From Stutzerimonas stutzeri RCH2 (lineage in GTDB: Bacteria; Pseudomonadota; Gammaproteobacteria; Pseudomonadales; Pseudomonadaceae), in contig NC_019936.1 in NCBI RefSeq assembly GCF_000327065.1, forward strand, positions 1,178,001 through 1,242,000: a DNA stretch of 64,000 bases, read 5' to 3'. The translations under genes and the position numbers were made by a program. The first letter of the stretch is position 1. Each line of letters starts with the position of its first letter. Under the pieces are notes generated by a model that worked only from the letters and a program-made list of their open reading frames with translations, was not told where the DNA came from and did no database searches. Below are positions 37,089 through 48,911 of this stretch, one piece after another.

Positions 37089-37671
37089 ACGGGAGTGCCT
37101 AGCATGGCTCGCTCGTCGGGCCATGCACCCCCTTCAAAATGCGCCCGCTTCGCTGTGACGCAACGTCGCAGTTTGTGGGGCTGGTCCGGCTCCCAAGGGG
37201 CTTTGATCGACTGATCCTTGCTCCAGGTTGCGGTTGTAACCGCCCGCGCCCGTCTCGCCTGTTTCCTTTCGTCTCATCGTTCCTTTGCGGTAACGCTCTC
37301 TGCGCGCCACCTCTTAGGCGCGAGGCGAATCCGTGGATGCGATTGGCGTCGTTGTTGCGCAACGCCGGACGCCGCATTCGGCTGATTTCGCAAGCCTTAT
37401 CGCTCGCGTGAATTGCACTTTAGGATAACTGGCCGACAAATCTTCAAGTCCGGGGTGCCGAAGGCTCTGCGACGGGCTTTGCGGCCTTGGCAATCACGGC
37501 TAAGCTCTGGAAGTCCTTAATGCGCATGGCCTAGGCGAATCACGCTGAAAGCCACTGCTGGAAAGGCTATTAACACTAAAGGATTACAAGCTAAATCAAA
37601 CCTTAGTGCGCTTAACCCTCCCTCGACGTCTGGGTAGGGTTGACGCACTTCGAACCAACCAGGAGCGCCTC
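37089..37671 (+). other. 583-base intergenic region with a large 5'-leader stem-loop
   Basis: No credible gene. It contains a perfect palindrome GTTGCGCAAC (37354-37363). Immediately before the DUF1302 gene, a long imperfect hairpin has its 5' arm from 37605 (AGTGCG...TTAACCCTCCC) and its 3' arm up to 37649 (GGG.AGGGTT...CGCACT). The hairpin ends 22 bases before the ATG and has no T run, so it is more likely a leader element than a terminator. The remaining sequence is probably promoter. Confidence 0.5.
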
Positions 37672-39477
37672 ATGACAAAAACAACAAGGCAAGGAATCTT
37701 CCAGCCGAAGTCTCTAGCTCTCGCCGTCGCGCTGAGCATCGCTGCCCCGGCATACGCTGTGAACTTCAATATCGGCGAGATCGAAGGGCAATTCGACTCG
37801 TCCATGTCCATCGGTGCCAGCTGGTCGACTACCGATCGGGATATGGATCTGGTGGGGATCAATAACGGTGGGACTGGCTTTACTCAGACGGGGGATGACG
37901 GGCGTCTGAACTTCAAGAAAGGTGAGACCTTTTCGAAAATCTTTAAAGGCGTGCATGATCTCGAGCTCCGCTATCGCGATAGCGGTGCCTTTATTCGTGG
38001 CAAGTATTGGTACGACTTCGAGCTGAAGGACGAGAGCCGCCTGTTCAAGGACATCAGCGACAGCAATCGTAAGGAGGCCGCTCAGTCCTCTGGCGCACAA
38101 ATCCTGGATGCTTTCGTTTATCACAACTATGCGCTTGGCGATCTGCCTGGCACCGTTCGCGTCGGTCGGCAGGTTGTTAGCTGGGGTGAGAGTACGTTCA
38201 TTGGCAACAGCATCAATTCTATCAATCCGCTAGATGCTGCTGCATTCCGCAGGCCGGGCGCCGAAATCAAGGAAGGTCTGATCCCGGTCAATATGTTTTA
38301 TGTCTCGCAGAGTCTGACCGACCGCCTGAGCATGGAGGCGTTCTACCAGATCGAGTGGGACCAGACCATTGCCGATAATTGCGGCACTTTCTTCGCTGTA
38401 GATGTGGTTCAGGATGGTTGTGATACCAATTACCACGTGGGCAATCCGGCGATCGCTCCACTTCAACCCGTCGCCGCTGCGTTCGGGCAGGGGTTCGAAG
38501 TTACTCCTGAAGGGGTGATCTTGCCGCGAGCTGGCGACCGTGATGCACGTGATTCGGGCCAGTACGGGCTTGCGTTGCGCTGGCTTGGCGATGCCACCGA
38601 GTACGGTGCGTATTTTATGAATTACCACAGTCGGACGCCAAACGTCAGTACGCAGACCGCTGGATTGGCAACTGCCGCTCAACTGGGGAATATCATCGGT
38701 ACCGCCGAATCGATTGCGCCGGGCTCCGGTGCTGGGCTGGCATCGAGCGTCATGCTTGGCAATGGTAGCTACTACCTTGAGTACCCAGAAGATATCCAGC
38801 TCTATGGGCTTAGCTTCTCTACGACTCTACCTACAGGTACCGCGTGGTCGGGCGAAATTAGCTATCGTCCCAATGCGCCTGTACAGCTCAACACTCAAGA
38901 TGTCACAAGAGCGCTGCTAAACCCCATTGCTCCCGGCACTTCGCCCATCGAGAGCTCCTTTGGAGCAGAGAACCGCGGCTACAACCGTAAAGAGATCACC
39001 CAGATTCAGACCACCTTTACGCACTTCTTTGACCAGGTGCTGGGTGCCGGCCGTGTCACCGTCGTCGGTGAAATCGGATACGCCCACGTCGGCGGTCTGG
39101 AAAGTACCAGTGAACTTCGCTACGGGCGCGACGCTATATACGGGTCGGTGGACGATCCTACCGCTTTGGCCCGATACGGCCGCCACGGCTTCGTAACCGC
39201 CAACTCTTGGGGCTACCGCCTGCGTACTATTGCGGACTACAACAACGTCTTCGCTGGTATCAACCTCAAGCCGAACCTGTCGTTCTCCCACGACGTCGAT
39301 GGCTATGGCCCGAATGGCTTGTTCAACGAAGGCTCCAAGGCCGTCAGCATTGGTCTGGACGCCGAGTACCAGAACACCTACACCGCCAGCCTGTCCTACA
39401 CCGACTTCTTCGGCGGCGATTACAACACACTGGTTGATCGCGACTTCCTCGCGTTCAGCGTCGGCGTGAACTTCTAA
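37672..39477 (+). CDS. DUF1302-family outer-membrane-type protein
   Basis: 601 aa from ATG 37672 (MTKTTRQGIF), preceded by CCAGGAGCG; the frame upstream runs through the leader hairpin. It has a signal peptide ending AYA near residue 31, then VNFNIGEIEGQFDSSMSIGASW, the usual start of DUF1302 proteins. Repeated aromatic beta strands and a final aromatic residue (VGVNF) suggest an outer-membrane barrel. DUF1302 and DUF1329 genes are regularly paired and are linked to handling of hydrophobic compounds in several proteobacteria. The specific substrate is unknown. Confidence 0.9.
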   Translation: MTKTTRQGIFQPKSLALAVALSIAAPAYAVNFNIGEIEGQFDSSMSIGASWSTTDRDMDLVGINNGGTGFTQTGDDGRLNFKKGETFSKIFKGVHDLELRYRDSGAFIRGKYWYDFELKDESRLFKDISDSNRKEAAQSSGAQILDAFVYHNYALGDLPGTVRVGRQVVSWGESTFIGNSINSINPLDAAAFRRPGAEIKEGLIPVNMFYVSQSLTDRLSMEAFYQIEWDQTIADNCGTFFAVDVVQDGCDTNYHVGNPAIAPLQPVAAAFGQGFEVTPEGVILPRAGDRDARDSGQYGLALRWLGDATEYGAYFMNYHSRTPNVSTQTAGLATAAQLGNIIGTAESIAPGSGAGLASSVMLGNGSYYLEYPEDIQLYGLSFSTTLPTGTAWSGEISYRPNAPVQLNTQDVTRALLNPIAPGTSPIESSFGAENRGYNRKEITQIQTTFTHFFDQVLGAGRVTVVGEIGYAHVGGLESTSELRYGRDAIYGSVDDPTALARYGRHGFVTANSWGYRLRTIADYNNVFAGINLKPNLSFSHDVDGYGPNGLFNEGSKAVSIGLDAEYQNTYTASLSYTDFFGGDYNTLVDRDFLAFSVGVNF

Positions 39478-39579
39478 GGAGATCAGCCTTGCGTCCGACC
39501 GGCGAGGAAGCGTCGGTCGGGCGATAGCGGTAGGCATGGCCTCCGGCCGTATAACAAGATCAAGAGGAACTGGAATCGT

Positions 39580-40941
39580 ATGAAAACAACAAGAAAGCTA
39601 TTCAGTGTCTTGGCCTTCTCTCTGCTTGCGAGCAGCGTGATGGCTGCCGTTTCCCCTGAGGAAGCGGCCAAGCTTGGTACCTCGCTGACACCGCTGGGTG
39701 CGGAAAAGGCTGGTAACGCCGACGGCAGCATCCCCGAGTGGACTGGCGGTCTCAAGACCGACGCGGCTCCGCTGAAGAATGGGCATCTGACCAATCCCTT
39801 CAAGGACGAGCAGCCCAAGTTCGTCATCACTGCGCAGAACGCCGAGCAATACAAGGACAAGCTGACTGCCGGGCAGCTGGCGATGTTCAAGCGCTATCCG
39901 GAAACCTACAAGATTCGCGTATTCCCCACTCACCGGTCGGTTGCCGTGCCGGATGAGATCTACCAGGCTGCCAAGAAGAGCGCCGTGAATACCGAACTCG
40001 TCGAAGGCGGGAACGGTATCGCCAACTTCACCGACAGCCGCTACTACGCATTCCCGATCCCGAAAAACGGGCTGGAAGTGGTGTGGAACCACATCACCCG
40101 TTATCGCGGCGGAAACGTGCGACGCAATATCGTCCAGGCTACTCCGCAAACCAACGGTAGCTACACCATGGTCCATTTCGAGGATGAGGTGGCGTTCCCG
40201 CTGGGCATGACCGATCTGGACCCTGAGCGCGCCAAGAACGCGCTGCTGTTCTTCAAGCAGCGTGTGACCGCCCCGTCCCGCCTGGCGGGTAACGTGCTGC
40301 TGGTGCACGACTCGCTGGATCAGGTGAAGGATCCACGTCAGGCCTGGATCTACAACGCTGGTCAGCGTCGTGTTCGCCGCGCACCGCAGGTCGCCTATGA
40401 CGGTCCGGGTACCGCTTCGGACGGCATGCGCACCACCGATAACTTCGACATGTTCAGCGGCGCGCCGGATCGCTATGACTGGAAGCTGGTTGGCAAGAAG
40501 GAGCTGTTCATCCCCTATAACAGCTATGAAATCGCATCCAGCGATCTGAAGTACAAGGACGTCATCAAGGCCGGCCACGTCAATCAGGATCTGGCACGTT
40601 ACGAGCTTCACCGCGTCTGGGAGATCGAAGCCACGCTCAAGAGCGGTGAGCGCAACATCTACGCCAAGCGTCGCTTCTTCGTCGATGAGGACAGCTGGAC
40701 CATTGTCCAGTCGGAGCTGTATGACGGTCGTGGCCAGCTCTGGCGTGTCGGTGAGGCTCACTCGCTGCAGTACTACCAGCACAAGGTGCCGGCTTATGCC
40801 TTCGAGGCGCTCTACGACATCATTTCCGGCCGCTATATTGCGATCGGTATGAGCAATGAAGAGAAACCTCATGAGTACGGCTACCGCGCATCCGCCCGTG
40901 ACTTCACGCCGGCGGCGTTGCGCAACGCCGGGGTGCGCTGA
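39580..40941 (+). CDS. DUF1329-family periplasmic protein
   Basis: 453 aa with a signal peptide ending VMA near residue 23. The mature start AVSPEEAAKLGTSLTPLGAE and WEIEATLKSGERNIYAKRRF are typical of DUF1329, whose fold resembles LolB/LolA-type lipid-binding half-barrels. It is expressed with the preceding DUF1302 gene (102-base gap) and closed by a strong terminator. Periplasmic carriage of a hydrophobic ligand to or from the DUF1302 barrel is inferred. Confidence 0.9.
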   Translation: MKTTRKLFSVLAFSLLASSVMAAVSPEEAAKLGTSLTPLGAEKAGNADGSIPEWTGGLKTDAAPLKNGHLTNPFKDEQPKFVITAQNAEQYKDKLTAGQLAMFKRYPETYKIRVFPTHRSVAVPDEIYQAAKKSAVNTELVEGGNGIANFTDSRYYAFPIPKNGLEVVWNHITRYRGGNVRRNIVQATPQTNGSYTMVHFEDEVAFPLGMTDLDPERAKNALLFFKQRVTAPSRLAGNVLLVHDSLDQVKDPRQAWIYNAGQRRVRRAPQVAYDGPGTASDGMRTTDNFDMFSGAPDRYDWKLVGKKELFIPYNSYEIASSDLKYKDVIKAGHVNQDLARYELHRVWEIEATLKSGERNIYAKRRFFVDEDSWTIVQSELYDGRGQLWRVGEAHSLQYYQHKVPAYAFEALYDIISGRYIAIGMSNEEKPHEYGYRASARDFTPAALRNAGVR

Positions 40942-40965
40942 TTTAGCAACATTTAGCGGGTGAAT

Positions 40966-40995
40966 AAGGCGGCCATATTGGCCGCCTTTTTTTTT
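40966..40995 (+). terminator. strong Rho-independent terminator after the DUF1329 gene
   Basis: AGGCGGCCA (40967-40975) pairs with TGGCCGCCT (40979-40987) around a 3-base loop and is followed by nine T. Confidence 0.95.
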
Positions 40996-41195
40996 ACTGC
41001 GAACCGGTGGATGATAATTTCTTTTCCTAGCCTGAAGGCAGGCCAGCATTGCGTTACTGGAGTGCCTTGCCAACCATACGCCCGACGCCTACGGCAACGA
41101 AGGCATTGGGACTTGGGGGCCACTATCCAAGCGCAATCCCTGGCATGCATCGCGCTGTGTTTCAATGGACTGATTAGAACAAGAGAACCGTTGCC

Positions 41196-43817
41196 ATGTC
41201 CGTACGCTTCATTCCTGATGCGCTCAGCACAGAGGCCAACGCCGCGGAGCACCATGCATTGATTCCACGGCTGCCTCCGCTGCATGTCGGGAGGCCAAGA
41301 CTGGTTCAGGCTTTGCTCGACACGGATTGCCGACTGCGCCTGATCTGCGCGCCGGCAGGGTTCGGTAAATCTGTGCTGATGAGCGAATGCGCCCGATTGG
41401 TGCCGCCCGGTACATGCTTGGTGTGGCTGGATCTAGGCGGCCGCATGTGCACGGTTCATGCGCTTTACGAGCAGTTGTGCACCGCGCTGGGTGAACCGGC
41501 TTGCAAAGAGACGGGTACCGAGAGCGACATGCTCACGTTGTTGCGAGGTGTCGGTCAGCCGTTGTGGATCATGCTCGATGATTATCCGCGCGATGATTGC
41601 CCCGAACTGGACGCCTGTCTCGACATGCTATTGGACATGGGGCCGGCACCAGTCAGCTGGTGGGTTTCCAGTCGTCGCCAGCCGGCGTGGAAGTTGCCAC
41701 GGCTGTTGCTGCAAGGGCATCTGTTTGAACTGGAGGCCGAGGCGCTGGCATTCACCGCCGAAGAACTCGACCAGATACTCAGGGTGCATCGGCTTACATT
41801 ATCGCCCGAGAGTTTTCAGCAGTTGCAGCGCGGCATGGAAGGGTGGCCTGCTGGCGTCTGCCTGATGTTGCTGAACGCTGATGAGCAGGCCTTGCGCGAA
41901 CGGCTCGTTGCCGGAACCCCCCTGCTTCGTGATTATGTTCAGCGTGAAGTGATGGCTGGGCTGACTGACGAGGTGCGCCGTGCTTTGCTGGCATTGGCGC
42001 GAATGCCTCGTTTCTCTGCAGCGCTTTGCGATCATGTACTTGACGGCATCGGTCGCGAGATTGTCGATGTTCTCAAGACCCGTCAGTTGTTTATCCGGCA
42101 GATCGATAATTGTGGCGAGTGGTTTCGGTTGTGGAAGCCGCTCGCGCAGATGTTGCAGCGCTCCGGTGAAAACACCGTGCCGACTCAGGTACACCTGCGC
42201 GCCTGCCAGTGGTTCGCCAGTCGCGGCGAAATGCGCGAAGCGGTGGAGCACGCGCTGTGGGCGGGGCAGCCGGAAGTGGCAGCGAACTATCTGCAGCGTT
42301 ACGGGCAGGAACAGCTGCTGATCGGGGACAACGTGTCCCGTTTCTTGAAATGGCGAAGCGAGCTGCCTCAGGACCTGTTTGCCAGTACTACGCGTCTGAT
42401 CGTCTTGCAGGGCTGGGCGCTGATCATTTCGGCGCGTCTCGATGAAGTGGATGACTGTCTGGCTGAGCTGGCGAAGTTCTTCCCGCAGCCTGATGCGCGC
42501 CGGCAGGCGCAGCTGCTGGCGCAATGGCAGGCGCTTCGCGGCTTCCTTGCCCGGTTGCGGGGCGAGCCCGAGGCGCGGCAGAACTGCCTGCAGGCGCTTG
42601 AGGTGCTATCCGACCATGCGTGGGCACAACGTGTGTTGTGCTATCAGGTTCTGACGCAACAGGCGATGGCTGAGGGTGAGCTGGAGCTTGCTCAGCAGTA
42701 CAACAGCGAAGGAATGAAGCTCGCGCGGCTAAAGGGCAGCGTGCTTTATGAAGTGATGCTCAGCGTCGATCGCATTCAGTTGCTGGAGTTGACTGGTGAG
42801 TTCGAGCGCGCGGTGGGGGTGCTGAATGAGGCGCTGCAGGCACTGCGCGAGTCCGTTCGGCATAGCCCACTTATTGGGCGGCTGCAGCTGCTGCAAGGGC
42901 ATCTGCTGGCTTATCAAGGTCTGGATGAGCCGGCGCAGGAGGCCTATCAGCTCGGTAAGGCCGAGACTGAAACCTGCGGCGACTCCTATTGTTTCTTTGG
43001 CTACGTCGGGCTTGCCGAGCTTGCCGCACGTAACCATGAGTTCGCCTGTGCCTACCATTGGTTGCGTGATGCTGAGCGCCTGTCGCAATGGCGGCATGTG
43101 CCGGAGGCGCGCTTCCGCGGCATCCTGCCGCTGATAAATGGTGTGGCCTGGTTGCACCAGGGGGAGCTGCGCAAAGCGCGCAGCGCACTGTGTCAGGTAC
43201 TGGAACTGTATGAGGGGCAGGGCTACCTGTCGCCGTCCGGCTTTTATGAGCTGCTACCAAGGGTCCGACGTTATCTCGCCGTGATCGATGTGCTTGATGG
43301 ACAGCCAGCAAGAGCTATCGCCGCGCTCCGCGAACAGGTCGAACAGAATCTGCAGGCCCAGCGCCTGGGGCTGGCATGTGAGTGCCGTTTCAGCCTGGCG
43401 GAGGCGTTACACGCCGATGGCCAGGCGGTCGAGGCGGAGTTGGAAGTGCGTCTGGCGCTCGGCGAGGCTGCACGGCAGCATCTGGTAAAACCCTTGTATG
43501 AGCTGCACCACCGTCAGCCGCAATGGCTGGCAGCCATGCTTCCCGCGCTGAGGGGCGAGTCGCTACGGCAGCGGCTGCTGAGATACGAGCGCGAGCCTGA
43601 GGTGGTGTTGCCTGCGCCGGATGAAACGGTGCTGAGCAATCGCGAACTGACGGTCTTGCGCCTGATCGCTCAGGGCTGTTCGAACCAGGAGATTGCCGAG
43701 CAACTGTTCATATCTCTGCATACCGTGAAAACGCACGCGCGCAGGATCAACACTAAGCTCGGGGTGGCCCGTCGCACTCAGGCAGTGGCGAAGGCGAAGG
43801 CGCTTGCGTGGTTGTGA
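41196..43817 (+). CDS. LuxR-family transcriptional regulator, MalT-like (LAL type)
   Basis: 873 aa. An NTPase P-loop is near residue 50 (CAPAGFGKSVLMSE), with a Walker B-like stretch LWIMLDDYP, a central TPR-like helical region of about 450 residues, and a C-terminal LuxR helix-turn-helix (LSNRELTVLRLIAQG, then SLHTVKTHARRINTKLG). Such regulators bind an inducer, oligomerise with ATP and activate transcription. The gene follows the DUF1302-DUF1329 pair after a terminator and likely controls it; in P. aeruginosa the same trio is adjacent. The inducer is unknown. Confidence 0.92.
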   Translation: MSVRFIPDALSTEANAAEHHALIPRLPPLHVGRPRLVQALLDTDCRLRLICAPAGFGKSVLMSECARLVPPGTCLVWLDLGGRMCTVHALYEQLCTALGEPACKETGTESDMLTLLRGVGQPLWIMLDDYPRDDCPELDACLDMLLDMGPAPVSWWVSSRRQPAWKLPRLLLQGHLFELEAEALAFTAEELDQILRVHRLTLSPESFQQLQRGMEGWPAGVCLMLLNADEQALRERLVAGTPLLRDYVQREVMAGLTDEVRRALLALARMPRFSAALCDHVLDGIGREIVDVLKTRQLFIRQIDNCGEWFRLWKPLAQMLQRSGENTVPTQVHLRACQWFASRGEMREAVEHALWAGQPEVAANYLQRYGQEQLLIGDNVSRFLKWRSELPQDLFASTTRLIVLQGWALIISARLDEVDDCLAELAKFFPQPDARRQAQLLAQWQALRGFLARLRGEPEARQNCLQALEVLSDHAWAQRVLCYQVLTQQAMAEGELELAQQYNSEGMKLARLKGSVLYEVMLSVDRIQLLELTGEFERAVGVLNEALQALRESVRHSPLIGRLQLLQGHLLAYQGLDEPAQEAYQLGKAETETCGDSYCFFGYVGLAELAARNHEFACAYHWLRDAERLSQWRHVPEARFRGILPLINGVAWLHQGELRKARSALCQVLELYEGQGYLSPSGFYELLPRVRRYLAVIDVLDGQPARAIAALREQVEQNLQAQRLGLACECRFSLAEALHADGQAVEAELEVRLALGEAARQHLVKPLYELHHRQPQWLAAMLPALRGESLRQRLLRYEREPEVVLPAPDETVLSNRELTVLRLIAQGCSNQEIAEQLFISLHTVKTHARRINTKLGVARRTQAVAKAKALAWL

Positions 43818-43990
43818 GCGACGCTTAACTGGCGGGAGCCATTTCTCGCTGCACCTGGCGTAAAACGGGCCAGGCACAGCGATGCGCTACTGGTCTTGCG
43901 ACCGGCAGGCGAAAGTCGAGTTCTTGTTGTTGTTTTTTGATGGGCTTGGGGGTGAATGGCGGCAACCTGCAGGCAGTCAGGTCGATGGCA

Positions 43991-44257
43991 TTACACAGGG
44001 GACGGGTGGAAACCTCCGCGCGCCATTCTCGGCATCTGGTCGCCGCGTTCGATGGCAAGGCTGACCTGCAGGCTGGTGATCAGGCGCTGCAGCTGTTGTT
44101 GGTCGCGCCACTGGTCGGCACTGATATAGCGTTTTACCGCAACGCCTTCTGCGCCGGTGAGGGTCAACAGAATGCTGCCATCCGGCTTCTCGATGCTGAA
44201 GTTGACGTTATAGCGGGGACGAAACACATCGCTGATCTTCTGAAATGGACTCGTCAT
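43991..44257 (-). CDS. DUF3509-family small protein
   Basis: 88 aa. The pattern NVNFSIEKPDGSILLTLTG followed by a KRYISADQWRD segment and a basic helix matches the DUF3509 family common in Pseudomonas. It has no signal peptide and no known function. It is convergent with the LuxR gene, 173 bases apart; that gap holds no gene. Confidence 0.82.
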   Translation of the reverse strand: MTSPFQKISDVFRPRYNVNFSIEKPDGSILLTLTGAEGVAVKRYISADQWRDQQQLQRLITSLQVSLAIERGDQMPRMARGGFHPSPV

Positions 44258-44374
44258 TGCCTGATACCTGTTTGAGGGGTTGCCAGCAATGGACCCGACG
44301 AGACAGTGACAAGTTTCCCAAGCGCAACGTTCCAGGCTGCCCAGAAACGTCGCAGGTGATCTGCTATCTGCGCA

Positions 44375-44629
44375 TCATGCCCGCGCAGTCAGTTCAGCGA
44401 GCGCTTCAGGACTGCTCTTGAAAGCCTTGGCGAACACCTCGCGGTGCCTGGCCATATAGATCCCGATATCTTCGGCCTGTTTTTCGCTGAGTGATGGGGA
44501 AGCTTGCTGCAGAGCGGCGGCCAGGGCTTCCGCCAGCTCCAGCATCTTGTCATGACGATCGGCTTCGGCTTTATCCATGAACAAGCGCTCCAGGTCCCGA
44601 CTACTGCGGTACACCACTTCGACGGCCAT
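44375..44629 (-). CDS. yebG: YebG-family SOS-induced protein
   Basis: 84 aa. It starts MAVEVVYRSSRD and continues KAEADRHDKMLELAEALAAAL, the YebG pattern; the E. coli protein is a DNA-damage-inducible protein of unclear role. A near-perfect LexA box 30 bases before the start supports SOS control. Confidence 0.88.
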   Translation of the reverse strand: MAVEVVYRSSRDLERLFMDKAEADRHDKMLELAEALAAALQQASPSLSEKQAEDIGIYMARHREVFAKAFKSSPEALAELTARA

Positions 44630-44658
44630 TTACCACCTCGGTCATTGGCAGATTAATA

Positions 44659-44674
44659 CTGTTTATTTGTACAG
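44659..44674 (-). promoter_or_regulatory. LexA (SOS) box upstream of yebG
   Basis: CTGTTTATTTGTACAG fits the LexA consensus CTGT-N8-ACAG exactly and is flanked by TA on one side. It lies 30 bases upstream of the yebG start codon. Confidence 0.9.
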
Positions 44675-44727
44675 CATAAGCGGGCGGAGCGAAGATTGAT
44701 AGTGGGCGATTTTATAAAGCCGAAGGA

Positions 44728-45192
44728 TCAGTTCGTGAAATGTCCCTGCAAGCGTTCGGCGTGGAACTCCAGCGTGGCTGCACGATAGCCGCTACGCAGC
44801 AGCGGTAACGGCAGGCAGGATTCCCAGCTGGCTCCGGGCTGCAAGTCGCCGGGTCCCTGATATGTTGGAGCATCATAGGCGCGTCGGGCCAAATTAGTGC
44901 GTGAGCCGGGCGAGTAGGCCGCCACTTCCCACTGCAGGCTTTGCAGTTTCTTGCCGGTGTGGTTGTGCAGCCGCACATGCAGCGGCTGTGCCGCCGGGCA
45001 GCGTTGGGGATCGTGAATTAGTTGAAGCTCGATGCGGGCGAGTAGTTGCTCTTCCCTGTGTTCTTGCCAGAGCACCCAGCCTGCCACCAGCGCAAGGCCA
45101 AGTACGGCTCCCAGCGAAATGGGCACTGCTCTGAGCGGGTAGCGAATCAGCAATACCAGCCAAGTCAGAATGAGCAGGGCCCCAATCAGCAT
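44728..45192 (-). CDS. small membrane protein of unknown function
   Basis: 154 aa. Two N-terminal membrane helices (MLIGALLILTWLVLLI and AVLGLALVAGWVLW) are followed by an extracytoplasmic domain of about 105 residues with two cysteines (DPQRCPAAQ and WESCLPLP) that may form a disulphide. In P. aeruginosa a hypothetical gene also lies next to secA. Relatives are sometimes named 'multidrug transporter', which nothing here supports. Confidence 0.75.
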   Translation of the reverse strand: MLIGALLILTWLVLLIRYPLRAVPISLGAVLGLALVAGWVLWQEHREEQLLARIELQLIHDPQRCPAAQPLHVRLHNHTGKKLQSLQWEVAAYSPGSRTNLARRAYDAPTYQGPGDLQPGASWESCLPLPLLRSGYRAATLEFHAERLQGHFTN

Positions 45193-45312
45193 GGTCGGGT
45201 ACCGCTGGACAGGTGGCTAAACAGCATGGCAGTCCTCCTTTGCGACGCAATCCATGCTACCCCGTGCGGGTGGCCTCTGCGCAACGATGCGGCAAGCATT
45301 TGTAGCAGGATG

Positions 45313-45768
45313 TCAGCCTTCCGTTTTGCCTCGACTGGCCAGGCGTTCCAGTGCGGCCCGCAACTTGGGATCCCGGATGCCATCGGCTGCGGTCTGGATG
45401 CTGTTGGCTGCACTGCTCGAAAGCGGTTGCGTGCGAGCCGGGGTATGTCTTGCGGGCGGTGGAGGTTGCACCTTGAACTGAATGCGGGTCAGCCCGGCAA
45501 ACGCTTCGAGCACCTCGAGTTGGCGCTGCAGTCGCCTTTGCTGGTAGCGCAGCCGCGTGGCCCAATGGCCATCGGTGACAATCAGCAGCAGGCACCCTTC
45601 GCGCCAGGACGCCACGCGGCAATGCTCACGCGCCGCAGGCTGCAGCTGGCTTTCCAGCAGCTGTTGCAGGCGGTCGAGGCGAAGGGCTTCTCCGAACAGG
45701 GCTCGGAGCGGCTTCGCTTCACGCAGCAGAGTGGCCGGAGCTCGGGCCGGCGACGGGCGGAAGGCCAT
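45313..45768 (-). CDS. dciA: DciA-family (DUF721) replicative helicase loader
   Basis: 151 aa from ATG 45768 (MAFRPSPARAPATLLREA); the ATG 11 codons upstream is less like family starts. The N-terminal KH-like DUF721 domain (to about 105) with VASWREGCLLLIVTDGHWATRLRYQ is recognisable. The C-terminal tail is flexible and proline-rich. DciA loads DnaB in bacteria that lack DnaC. It is divergent from secA. Confidence 0.88.
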   Translation of the reverse strand: MAFRPSPARAPATLLREAKPLRALFGEALRLDRLQQLLESQLQPAAREHCRVASWREGCLLLIVTDGHWATRLRYQQRRLQRQLEVLEAFAGLTRIQFKVQPPPPARHTPARTQPLSSSAANSIQTAADGIRDPKLRAALERLASRGKTEG

Positions 45769-46058
45769 GATGGTCCGTAGAGCAGAGGCTGAAGGGGCCA
45801 TGGTAGCAGAAGCCCATAGTTGACCCCGTCCTCGTTGGCGTTGCGCTGAGCTTTTTCAGGCTGAGAAAGCGCGTCTGCCAAAGCCGTTATGGTTGATCAA
45901 AGCAACCGGGTGGTCGCGTCCAGGCGCAGCTGCTGCGTCGCTGCGCTGCGCAGTCAGGCACCTTTCCTCAGTGTCGTTTCCGAGTAGAATGGCCCCTTTG
46001 CACGCAGCCGTGACCCCGCGGGCGTGCCTCCATCCCCAGCATGGAAGTCTTTGTCGAT

Positions 46059-48797
<2,739 letters not shown>

Positions 48798-48821
48798 GTC
48801 CGACCTCGCCTGATGATTCCG

Positions 48822-48856
48822 CGCCGCGACCGGCTTCTGCCGCTCGCGGCGTTTTT
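48822..48856 (+). terminator. Rho-independent terminator after secA
   Basis: CGCCGCG (48822-48828) pairs with CGCGGCG (48845-48851), with further inner pairing, and is followed by TTTTT. Confidence 0.88.
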
Positions 48857-48911
48857 GTCGCAATCTCTTTTCTCGGCCTGTTGGCCTTTTATTGTCTGAA
48901 GGAGCGCATCC

